Source: Limnomonas spitsbergensis
Lineage: Eukaryota > Chlorophyta > Chlorophyceae > Chlamydomonadales
NCBI GenBank assembly: GCA_037349105.1
Contig: JAYJMM010000124.1
Location: forward strand, 2,588,001 to 2,652,000
DNA: 64,000 nucleotides
Direction of reading: 5' to 3'
The notes under the pieces were generated by a model. The model was not told the DNA's origin, ran no database searches, and worked only from the letters and a program-made list of their open reading frames with translations. Each line of letters begins with the position of its first letter. The first letter of the stretch is position 1. The position numbers were made by a program, and so were the translations under genes. Positions 44,054 through 53,619 of the stretch are shown here, piece after piece.

Positions 44054-47000
44054 TGGTGGGGAGCCCCATGGGCAGCACACAAACAACTTCTTGAAGATGC
44101 ATGTGCACCACGCTCTGCTTGTCAAAAGCGCTTGGTGGTAGGTGGTTGGTGGTTGGCAGAGCTTACAGGAGCTGCACACCAGACGCTATCTTACCCTCTG
44201 TTACACTGACGTGCACGAGACTGATGGCTGGGAGCGCCCAGGGATACAATCATATCCCCCTATGGTAACGGTGCAGAAGTGGCTTCGGCCCCGAGCTGCG
44301 CTGGTCCCTTAACCCACACGCCCCTAGGGGGGCGTCGTTTTATTTCTTGCTATCCCCCCTCTAAGAAGCGGCGAGCCCGCGTGCAGGGTTTGTCAGCCTT
44401 GAATAGCAGCACTCCGGTGTGCATTGCCTGGTAGCCTGAGCAATAAACGTGGTTTGGAGGCCTGAGCAACGAGCATGGTTTGTTAGCCTTAAAGAGCAGC
44501 AACCCGGTGTGTATTGCCTGGTAGCCTGAGCAACCAGCATGGGTTTGGAAGCCTTTAAGAGCAGCAACCTGGTGCATTGCCTGGTTCTTTTTCTCAGGTG
44601 TGTCTCAGGGTTAAAGGCACAGGGTCCTCCAGGTCCGGGGTTCACAGTTCTCAGGGAGTCAGAATAACGGGCACAAGGTCCTCCGGCTTTGGGTTCACAG
44701 GTCTCAGGTCTCAGGGCATTAGGGCACAGGGTCCTCCAGGTCCGGGGTTCACATTTCTCAGGGTCAGCGCTGTGTACACTCATTTGCATTGGCCTTGAGG
44801 TATGCGCTGGTGCGAGCCGAGCAGTTGCATAGCCCCCCCCCCCTCCCCGGGCGGTGGCTCGCGACTCAACCAATGCCTGCACAACAAAACTGCATGACCC
44901 AGTGTCTATTAACCAGGCAGTGAGTCCATCTTGTCCAACCGACACAAACTGGCCCAAGCAGCATGGCTGGCTGGCTGTGCATGGGGGACCCGGCTGGACG
45001 CCAAGAGGTAGCTGAAATATACTTGAAGTGCCCTCCTCAATCCACGTATTTTGGGGACGTATAAACGTGCGAATCGGAGGTATTGATCATAATGATCCTG
45101 TACACTGCAATATGCATGCCGCCTGGCGTACCATGGCGTACCGCAGTCGAGTCACACAAACAGGAGTGCTGGTTCACCGCCACTCACTGGACTCTGGAGC
45201 AATCGTACTGTTGCACCCAGGGCTACAGGTCGAATTGCTTCCTGGATTTTTCCTGCACCCTCGTCTTGGCCTGGATCAAACCCTTGTGGCTTCCCACCCC
45301 CTGCTGCCACTCACTGGGCTCTGGAGCAATCGTACTGTTGCACCCAGGCCTGCAGGTCGAATTTGCTTCCTGGAATTTTCCTGCACCCTCGTCTTGGCCT
45401 GGATCAAACCCACGTGGCTTCCCACCCCCTGCTGCCACTCACTGGACTCTGGAGCAATCGTACTGCTGCACCCAGGGCTGCAGGTCGAATTTGCTAGTCA
45501 CCCCCAGGGTCCGCTGCAGCGTGTCATACGTGCTCGCGTACAACTAATTGTTGGGAGAAGAGGGATAAGGATTCAGTGTTTTTCGGGGGAGGGGGGCAGG
45601 GGTGGTGGTGAAGAGCTTCTGGGTTGTGGGTTCAGGGTTTAGCCACCAGATACAGGGAGGAAGAGAATAGGAGCCTGCACTTGCGGATCAGTCAAGGGCG
45701 GGCAGCATGTGGTGGGAGCACTGAGGTGATCGGGGGGCGGCACGCATCAGAGCAGTGCTGTTCACGGGGACAGGTTCAATTGTGTTATCTTCTGATCCTC
45801 AGGATGATTTTGGGGGCATTGAATTCCTTTAAGATGGCACATGCCTCAGGAGGGAAAATTCACCTGAAACTCAGGTAATGTACATCTAAACTGTTTTTAA
45901 TTACAATTTTCGCAACCGGTATGTTTGATACATAGATCTCTGGTTTGATAGGATTTTTTAGGGGTTTCTTTAACTGTTCTGTGGTGAGAGAGGTCTGACA
46001 GCTCTGACGGGGACTTGTGCAGTGCAAATATGTGTGACACGCCTCATGTGTACCAGCAAGGATTCGCCAGGGTGTAGGGATGATCTAAAAACAGGGAGTC
46101 TAAATTCTCACCCACCCGTAATTAGATGGGGGCCTCCAAATGTGCACTGTTGTTACCAATCAAATTCAGCACCCAAAAGCATTTGCAAAAAAAGGGTCAG
46201 GCAGTACGAATTGGCATGTGTGAGATGCCTTGCACATATTAGCATACACCTTAAGTTTGCAATAGAATCAGTGGCAGGAGTGTGTCCGCGGCAGGGCTCA
46301 AGCGACCACGTCGTCACAATCTCGCCACTTATTCCCTCCTGCCACTTGTATTTATGTGTTGAGGCCCTGTGCCTTGGCTGCTTTCAAAGGCCATTCATGC
46401 ATGCAAAGGGAATGGGGATTTGCATGGAGGATGCAGATGTGCTTGGGGGCGTAGGTTTGCATGGTGGGTGCATGTGTACATGTCCGATGCAGGATTACAT
46501 GGAGGATGCAGGTTTGCATGGTGGGTGCATGTGTACATGTCCGATACAGGATTACATGGAGGATGCAGGTTTGCATGGTGGGTGCATGTGTACATGTCCG
46601 ATGCAGGATTACATGGAGGATGCAGGTTTGCATGGTGGGTGCAGGACTGCAGGTGTTAACTCAAAGCCGGAGGGGTGAGGTGGCGTAATGGAAACTTGCA
46701 GACAAACAGGTGGCTCCACTAACTTATTAATTATCAATTGTTTGTTCTTTTTTTATAATCGGCGCTCTTCACCTTGAGGTTGACGCAGCCGTGCTGACAG
46801 ACAGGTGGCTTCCTTACAGGGTAACCATACTTAATTATTTGTTTTTAGGATCAGCGCTCTTCACCTTGAGGTTGACGCAGCCATGCTTGACAAATTTCTC
46901 GCGCGTCACCTCCATGTTGCATTGAGCCCTGCGTGTGCGGTATTACAATCTCAGCCCCGGCGGAGGCTGGAGGTAGGCATGGTAAGGTCCTATGCATGGC

Positions 47001-50000
47001 AGGGTGCTCAGCATGGCAAAGTTCTGCGCGTAACAAGGTGCTGTGCACGATTCAATGATGACACGTTTAGTGCAAGGCTATGCCTTCTGTTGAGCATCTC
47101 TGGGGGGAATACGAAAGTAAGCAGAGTGCCATGAGGTGTGCATGCACAAAGTGACTCGCGTGCACGCCAAAGTTGAATGCATGCAGGCATCCTATGCGAT
47201 TCCTCCGGGCTGTTCATTGGTTAGAGGGGCCTCTGTTGACGGATCATATGTACTTTCTGAGGAGGGGTGGCCCCTGCATCTCTGACATGCATGCATGCAT
47301 GCATCAGGGAAACTGTGCGTGGGGGGCAGTCAATGCGAAGAACCTTCGTGGGGCACCCCATTGAGAATTACGACATGGGCATTCGGCATTCAGGACTGAC
47401 ATGCAAGATTGCATGAGCACTCAGGAGCGGTATGCATGGGCACTCAAGAGTGGCATGCATGGGCACTCAGGATTACCATGCATGGGCACTGAGGATTGGC
47501 ATGCATGGGCACTGAGGATTGGCATGCATGGGCACTGAGGGTTGGCATGCCTGAGCACTGAGATTTGGCATGCATGGGCACTCAGGATTGGCATGCATGG
47601 GCACTGAGAATTGGCATGCATGGGCACTGAGGATTAGCATGCATGGGCACTGAGGATTGGCATGCATGGGCACTGAGGATTGGCATGCATGGGTACTGAG
47701 GATTAACATGCATGGGCACTCAGAACTGGCATGCATGGGCACTGAGGGTTGGCATGCATGGGCACTGAGGGTTGACATGCATGGGCACTGAGGATTGGCA
47801 TGCATGGGCACTGAGGGTTGGCATGCATGAGCCCTGAGGGTTGGCATGCATGGGCAATGAGGATTGGCATGTATGGGCACTGAGAATTGGCATGCATGAG
47901 CACTGCGAATTGGCATGCATGAGCACTGAGGATTGGCATGCGTGGGCAGTGAGAATTGGCATACATGGGCACTCAGGAATAGCATGCATGGGCACTGATG
48001 ATTGAAATGCATGAGCACTGAGGACTGACATGCATGGGGACTGAGGTTTAGCATGCATGGGCACTGAGGATTGGCATGCATGGGCACTGAGGACTAGCAT
48101 GCATGGACACTGAGGACTGACATGCATGAACACTAAGGGCAGACATGCATGGGGACTGAGGATTAGCATGCATGGGCACTGAGGATTGGCATGCATGGGC
48201 ACTGGGGATTGGCATGCATGGGCACTGAGGATTGGCATGCATGGGCACTGAGGGTTGGCATGCATGAGCCCTGAGGGTTGGCATGCATGGGCACTGAGGA
48301 TTAGCATGCATGGGCACTGAGGATTGGCATGCATGAGCACTGAGGATTGGCATGCATGAGCACTGAGGATTGGCATGCATGGGCACTGAGGATTGGCATG
48401 CATGGGCACTCAGGACTAGCATGCATGGGCACTGATGATTGAAATGCATGAGCACTGAGGACTGACATGCATGGGGACTGAGGTTTAGCATGCATGGGCA
48501 CTGAGGATTGGCATGCATGGGCACTGAGGATTGGCATGCATGGGCACTGAGGATTGGCATGCATGGGCACTGAGGATTAGCATGCATGGGCACTCAGGAC
48601 TAGTATGCATGAACACTGAGGACTGACATGCATGAACACTAAGGGCAGACATGCATGGGGACTGAGGATTAGCATGCATGGGCACTGAGGATTGGCATGC
48701 ATGGGCACTGAGGATTGTCATGCCTGGGCACTGAGGATTGGCATGCATGAGCCCTAAGTAGAGGCATGCATGGGCACTGAGGATTGGCATGCATGGGCAC
48801 TGAGGATTGGCATGCATGGGCACTGAGGATTGGCATGCATGGGCACTGAGGATTGGCATGCATGGGCACTCAGGAATAGCATGCATGGGCACTGATGATT
48901 GAAATGCATGAGCACTGAGGACTGACATGCATGGGGACTGAGGTTTAGCATGCATGGGCACTGAGGATTTGCATGCATGGGCACTGAGGATTGGCATGCA
49001 TGGGCACTGAGGATTAGCATGCATGGGCACTGAGGATTGGCATGCATGGGCACTGAGGATTGGCATGCATGGGCACTGAGGATTGGCATGCATGGGCACT
49101 CAGGAATAGCATGCATGGGCACTGATGATTGAAATGCATGAGCACTGAGGACTGACATGCATGGGGACTGAGGTTTAGCATGCATGGGCACTGAGGATTG
49201 GCATGCATGGGCACTGAGGATTGGCATGCATGGGCACTGAGGATTAGCATGCATGGGCACTGAGGATTGGCATGCATGGGCACTGAGGATTGGCATGCAT
49301 GGGCACTGAGGATTAGCATGCATGGGCACTCGGGACTAGCATGCATGAACATTGAGGACTGACATGCATGAACACTAAGGGCAGACATGCATGGGGACTG
49401 AGGATTAGCATGCATGGGCACTGAGGATTGGCATGCATGGGCACTGAGGATTGTCATGCCTGGGCACTGAGGATTGGCATGCATGAGCACTAAGTAGAGG
49501 CATGCATGGGCACTGAGGATTGGCATGCATGGGCACTGAGGATTGGCATGCATGGGCACTGAGGATTGGCAGGCATGGGCACTGAGGATTGGCATGCACG
49601 GGCACTCAGGACTGGCATGCATGGGCACTGAGGATTGGCATGCATGGGCACTGAGGAATAGCATGTATGAACACTGAGGATTAGCATGCATGGGCACTGA
49701 GGATTAGCATGCATGGGTACTCAGGACTGGCATGCATGGGCAGTCAGGAGTAACGACCACCATGGATGCATGGGCACGGGGGACTCACGCTCTGCATGCG
49801 AGCTCCAGGCACACAGCTGCCCTGCAGACTTCGCCCTGTGTATGGGGCATGGCAGGTGATTATGACCATTTGATGAGCGTAGGTCAAAAGAAAAGGCGGC
49901 ATCAGATGAGAGGGGCTGATTGGCCTTCTGGTGGTTGCCCACCAGCTCCACATCGTTGGTCTGGTGAGCAGCAAAAATATGCTTCTGTGTTCTGACCTTC

Positions 50001-50101
50001 CCCAAGGCAACAGCGTTAGCCATGCTTATGAACTCCTTCGCCCGTGTTATAACAGCTGGCTGTGTAACTCCCAGCTGTTTCGCAAGACTAAATACGTTCA
50101 T
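40031..50101 (-). CDS. ORC6: Origin recognition complex subunit 6, copy B (7 exons)
   Basis: This is a second Orc6, with the same role as copy A. Exons (minus) are 49997-50101, 49789-49835, 46865-46928, 45443-45543, 43766-43907, 41560-41738 and 40031-40646. All have GT/AG ends and phases identical to copy A, giving 417 aa with no stop. Start ATG is at 50101 (MNVFSLAKQLGV). Landmarks are EVCRAAVCLELACR, REKFVKHGCVNLK, YASTYDTLQRTLGV, RVYKERFVASL then SRPVFQCVAFHQVAKKYK, ISASMKDLCSDVVATMGVE, and the tail KRVKLEEGGDEWK. The Orc3-binding motif is altered (EGGDEWK for EAYDEWK in copy A). The C-terminus is lengthened by an in-frame 26-residue repeat. Exon 5 has one codon more and exon 6 three more than copy A. 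Exon-level protein identity to copy A is clearly moderate, so the duplication is not recent. Whether both are expressed is unknown. Confidence 0.9.
40170..40460 (-). repeat. In-frame 78-bp coding repeat in ORC6-B exon 7
   Basis: Between three and four copies of a 26-residue unit, KAAGGSDVKPAPCTAAADHV plus PLMLPS, lie in the last exon. Because 78 is a multiple of three, copy-number change would not break the frame. Copies differ by only a few bases, implying recent expansion. Copy A has a single related segment (AKPAPCSAAADDV). Confidence 0.95.
41022..41246. repeat. 25-bp minisatellite in ORC6-B intron 6
   Basis: Nine essentially identical copies of a 25-bp unit ('tgttgccatgcagtgcacct' plus 'acttg'). 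Bases 40735-40860 hold a second, less regular repeat, 'cagggttaagggtttaacag'. Confidence 0.95.
41800..43330 (-). repeat. About eleven exon echoes of ORC6-B exon 6
   Basis: Upstream of exon 6 (41738) the acceptor plus the first ~12 codons (IKVEQRALLES) recur at about 120-bp spacing, ending near 41865, 41985, 42100, 42215, 42335 and 42460. More decayed copies lie near 42760, 42875, 43115, 43220 and 43320. Near units share a G-rich intron block and 'cacacactgacatgcatg'. Several nearer echoes still read IKVE(Q)(R/C)ALLEA. Confidence 0.92.
42529..42618. mobile_element. 90-bp near-perfect palindrome with 5-bp target duplication
   Basis: The two 45-base arms are reverse complements with three mismatches. 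The ends are 'tgttagagtattgg' and 'ccaatattctaaca', beginning TG and ending CA. 'agggg' occurs immediately on both sides (42524-42528 and 42619-42623). The host sequence is one of the exon 6 echo units, which is interrupted here. TG...CA ends plus a 5-bp duplication are typical of LTR-type integration, while the fold-back shape is typical of MITEs. The class is open. Confidence 0.85.
43390..43765 (-). repeat. About fourteen echoes of ORC6-B exon 5 splice donor
   Basis: Directly after exon 5 (minus strand) a 20-23 bp unit, 'gggcagtacaaggtggg' plus a few bases, repeats about fourteen times. The unit is the exon/intron junction itself: 'tacaag' is the last two codons (YK) and 'gtggg' the donor. 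Copy A shows just one such repeat at the same place. Each unit contains a potential GT donor. Confidence 0.93.
44023..44052. repeat. Run of 30 G in ORC6-B intron 4
   Basis: An uninterrupted G30 tract on the plus strand. It could form a G-quadruplex, or its length could be inexact in the assembly. Confidence 0.9.
44260..44780. repeat. Repeats in ORC6-B intron 4
   Basis: Bases 44262-44335 match 14880-14955 (a dispersed 'gtggcttcggccccgagctg' element). Bases 44385-44590 are three to four ~70-bp units with 'attgcctggtagcctgagca'. Bases 44620-44765 are three ~60-bp units with 'gggcacagggtcctccaggt'. Confidence 0.8.
45180..45440 (-). repeat. Two exon echoes of ORC6-B exon 4
   Basis: The 3' part of exon 4 (DLQPWVQQYDCSRVQ) and its donor recur twice downstream at about 120-bp spacing, ending near 45189 and 45312. 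Each copy is joined to the same intron block that follows the true donor ('ggcagcagggggtgggaagc'). The copies retain CNSTIAPE / VQQYDCSRAQ-like coding and an intact GT. Confidence 0.9.
46440..46800. repeat. 57-bp tandem repeat and exon 3 echo in ORC6-B intron 3
   Basis: Bases about 46456-46640 hold three copies of a 57-bp unit ('tttgcatggtgggtgcatgt' and onwards). Bases about 46765-46800 repeat the end of exon 3 (HGCVNLK) and its donor, about 97 bases downstream of the true exon end at 46865. Confidence 0.85.
47390..49745. repeat. 2.3-kb, 23-bp minisatellite in ORC6-B intron 2
   Basis: About 100 copies of a 23-bp unit, 'ggcatgcatgggcactgagg' plus 'att', with higher-order structure: blocks of variants such as 'gaaatgcatgagcactgagg' and 'gcatgcatggggactgaggt' recur in the same order near 48000, 48440, 48900 and 49130. 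Because 23 is not a multiple of three, all frames stay open for long distances on the minus strand. Those frames are not genes. The unit resembles the bases just after the exon 2 donor ('cgtgcccatgcatcc'). Confidence 0.97.
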
Positions 50102-51590
50102 GGCTCCTTGCTGCACGCTGACAGGTCTCGGGCTCGAATGTTCAATTGCTGTAAGGTCACAGGTAGTCGAGGCTTATTGCAGGGACCAGCGAAACGTACA
50201 GAGCAAAGCGCGCAGCTTCGGCCTGAGAAGTTTTAATTAACAGGTTACGGTAGGGAAGTGATGATGCAAAACGCCCGCGCCCGGGTTTCAAATCCCCACT
50301 GTTTCATAGCAGGTTTTTCTAGGCTTTAGCCATGCACTGATGCACAGTGTTCGAGCAAGGGTTTCCCTGGTCTTTCGATACAAAGTAAACCTGTTTTACT
50401 CTTATACATTGCAGTCATACGAGGTGACATTGCTTTTGAGCGCACGAAAGCAAGAGCAAGTCTAATGATTAATGTCGAAGTCCGTCATCTTGAAGTGCAC
50501 ATATTTGACATTTCCACCATCGCTACAGCATGCTGACTATCGCGCCCATGCTGCTTGCGATCGTGTGCATCGTGCACCGGACGCGGACGGGCATGGTGGC
50601 ATGGTGCGTGTCCGAATTGTAACCTGCAGGCAGCTGCCGTGGCCAGCGGGCATCCTTTTCGCTTCAGTTTCCTTCTCTCCCAATCAGAAAATGGGGCGCC
50701 CCTAGGCCAAGCCTTTGAGCAGGGCTCAGAGGAGAAATGTCGGTGATCAGCGGGCAGCCAGCAGCTGAAGTTCCCCTGGCTGAAATCAACCTCGTGGACA
50801 CCGACCACCATCCACATCATGTGGAGTGAACATGACTTTTAGGCATGTCCAGGCAAGATTTGGGGGGGAGATACTTTGACAGGCTCTGTGGCTTCTGCAA
50901 CGCTGGTTTCACTGGCCTGATGTATGGCCTGGCATGCATGCATCTGGGACTCCGAGTCTCCAAAGTCAAAATGATGGGTGACAGGAGGCGGAGGCATGTC
51001 ACAGAGGATGGTGAGCACAGGTTTAGGAAGGTGCATACGCACTGGGACCTGCAGTACGCTTGGCCGCGTGGGCCGTGGGGCTGAAAGGGGATGAGCAAGC
51101 TCAATTCCAGCTACCTTGAGCTAGCTCAATTCCAGATACCAATTACAGCTGGGTAATGGTGCAGCAGCCATGCAAAGCTCCTTCGTGAGGGGACTGGAAC
51201 ATGGAACCCAGCAACCCTTTCTCCCTGGAGGGCTGATGTAAGCTTGGCCCTGTCCACCCCCAGACGATACTCAGGCGGATATCCACGACCCCTTTTGGTT
51301 CACTTCAGATCTCACCTCCTCTATCAAAGCACGTATTCACTCTTCTAACCCTCACATCACGGATGGTGTTACCAGCTGTTCTTGTGCTACCTTAACCCGA
51401 TCATAAATCACAGAAATGCCGCCTCTTGACCCCTGTATAATAATCACATTATGAGACAATCTTCGGCTTGCCCCCTTTCTTTTAAGCGCTGCATCCTCCG
51501 TATGCTTGCCAACCTCCTATGGACAGCTGAGCGACATTAAACCCTCAGGGACATGTTTATTAGTAGATGCAGGCATCCACGTATGTCTCC
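50102..51590. other. Region upstream of ORC6-B with retroelement debris
   Basis: The ORC6-B promoter should be at the left edge. Bases about 50690-50755 are a 3' tail copy. Bases about 51040-51240 are a diverged copy of the SINE at 52966-53224. I see no gene. Confidence 0.45.
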
Positions 51591-52620
51591 TAAATTTCCT
51601 GGCATGACAAAGCCCTCTGCCTCATCCAACGTTCCCTCACCAGGGGGACAAAAAGTGTTATGTTCACAAGTATGGATGCAACAACTGATACATGTGTCCA
51701 TGCCTGCCTGAAAGGCGGTATCAAGCAGGGCTGCCCACTCAGCCCCCCCTCTTCAGCCTCCATATCAGGAATCTGCCAGGCAAGATCGCAGCCCAGTGCC
51801 CGGCAGAGGGCATTGTGCTGGGGGTGGGGCAAAGAATCAGGTGCCTATTGTATGCAGATGATCTCTCCCTGCTAGCCAGCAGCTCGGCAGGGCTGTAGCG
51901 CATGCTAGATGCCCCGCGTGAATATGCGGCAGTCAAATAGCTCCAGGTCAGCGTCAGCAAGACAGCGATATTGGAGTTTGGCAGTAGTTTAGCAACGCAG
52001 CGCTGGCGATCAGCCCATACTTGCGTGTACGGCCCTAATAGATTATTGCTGAAGCGGGCGTAGCTGGATGCAGCTGGCAGAGGGGACCCCCGAGATCCTG
52101 TCACTGAACGCAGGTCTGCGGCCGCCTACCGCACCTGGTTTTAGTAGTTTTAGTTTATGGCGGGCACTGTGCTGGCGCAGGCCAGGGGCCGCATCAGCCA
52201 AAGGGAGTGTGCTTGCGTGCGCACGAACTTAAGGCTGCGGCTCGGTGCCGTCAGCACGGCTAACACTAGAGGACGGCGCAGCTGTCAGCAGCGTGACAGA
52301 CGGTGCTGACAGCAATGTTGGGCTAGGGGAGACGGCGAGCATGTGGAGGACGCGTTGCATGCATGCTTTCAGTGCCCCAGCGTGCAGGAGCAACTTAGAG
52401 AGCAGGGATGGGCAGGTCCTCTGCACGGTGCTAGAGACTTCTTTAAGTTGTACCGGGGCAGGCTTGGGTGTAATGACCTGACTTTTGTGGAAGACGTGGT
52501 AGATCTCGTTGAGGCGTTGACATTTCAGAGGCTTTCTTTCTTCTAGTGGTTTCCTTCCAGAGTCTTTCTTTTCAGCTTTTTGTCTGTCCCTTCACTTTAT
52601 TTCCCGCAATGGATTCTTCC
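51590..52620 (+). mobile_element. Non-LTR retrotransposon remnant (reverse transcriptase and 3' end)
   Basis: Bases 51692-51897 encode GGIKQGCPLSPPLFSLHIRN and then CLLYADDLSLLASSS. These are the conserved RT blocks with a QGxPLSP turn and the YADD catalytic aspartates. The frame breaks before and after. Bases 52343-52545 are open and encode CPSVQEQLREQGWAGP then FFKLYRGRLGCNDLTFVEDV, a 3' coding end shared with 29.9 kb and (inverted) 58.9 kb. At the left edge, 51590-51680 on the minus strand belongs to a different repeat (FVPLVRERWMRQRAL). Confidence 0.8.
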
Positions 52621-52925
52621 CATTGTTCCCCCTGCCACACTTTGCCGCCTTCGTACGGATTTCCTCTTGGTTTAGGACCTCTGCCGATCTCCACAGATAG
52701 CCTCCCATCCGGCTTGCCAACCCTGCCCTCCTTCTTGATGACCTCCAACTCACGGAATAGGTGGTACTGCAACACCGTTGTACCATCCACATTCATGAGC
52801 TTGGCTTTACCTCCAATCTCCAATGCTGCCTTTCCCAGAAGGCCACTAAACATGTACAATTTCTGTGCGCCATTGGATCCTCTCTCTACCTACGGTATGA
52901 TGGACCCTCTTCTTACTACTCCCCT
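52590..52925 (-). mobile_element. Coding remnant of an unidentified repeat family
   Basis: Open on the minus strand: GLLGKAALEIGGKAKLMNVD, then LQYHLFRELEVIKKEGRVGK and RLSVEIGRGPKPRGNP. It is a better-preserved copy of the text at 38290-38520. The family is unknown to me. It is repeated, hence likely part of a transposable element. Confidence 0.6.
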
Positions 52926-52965
52926 TATTCCATCTTCGCCGACCCCCATTCCTGCTCTCTATAAG

Positions 52966-53224
52966 TTTAGAACAGTGCATACCCGCTGGGCCCTGCTGAA
53001 AGCTCGGCCACGTGGGGCTGGTAGGGAATGACTAGGCTCAATTCCAGGTACCATGCACAGCCGGGGCCATGGTGCAGACAAACCATCCTCCCATGTGAGG
53101 GGGCAGGAACATGGAACCCGGCGCTCTAGTCGGGGGAAGGGAGAGGATCGTGTGGCGGGTTCGCTCGATCCCTCAACCTCTGGGTATGGATGCCACCTGC
53201 GTTATACCACTGGACCATCTCCCC
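52966..53224 (-). mobile_element. tRNA-headed SINE copy 2
   Basis: Matches 14314-14580 along its length. Minus-strand A box 'tggtccagtgg' is at 53208-53218, followed by a degenerate B-box-like 'gatcgagcg'. The far end carries 'agcagggcccagcggg', like the LINE tails. Confidence 0.65.
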
Positions 53225-53619
53225 CCTCTATACGTCTCACTCAGTCATCATAGGTTGTTCTGGCATTGTCTGTAAAGACATCACGTGCAACCTCCCTTTG
53301 CTTGGTACCGGTATTCCACCCCTCCATGCATGTCCCTTAATTTAAAGAACTTTTTGTTCACACTGTCCAGTCAGCGCTGTCCATCCATCGCCTTCGACCT
53401 GCCTTCGACGTTACCTTGAAAGCAATCCGCCCGACTGCCGGCTTGCATCTCCTGATCTCACTGACCCGCCATAGTCCAAATCCCCTTCAAGGGTTTACAC
53501 ACAGGCCCTTGGCTTGGGTGTCTCGTCACCAGAGCTCGTCACCCCGTACTTTCCCAAATCCTTGCCACATCGGCTTCCTTTTTATTTCAAGCCAATACAG
53601 ACGCACACTCTTTGTAGCA

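Noticed and set aside
47473..49714. Many long minus-strand open frames rich in PMHANPQCPC
   Set aside because: They are translations of the 23-bp minisatellite, open in all frames because the unit lacks stops. They lie within an ORC6-B intron.
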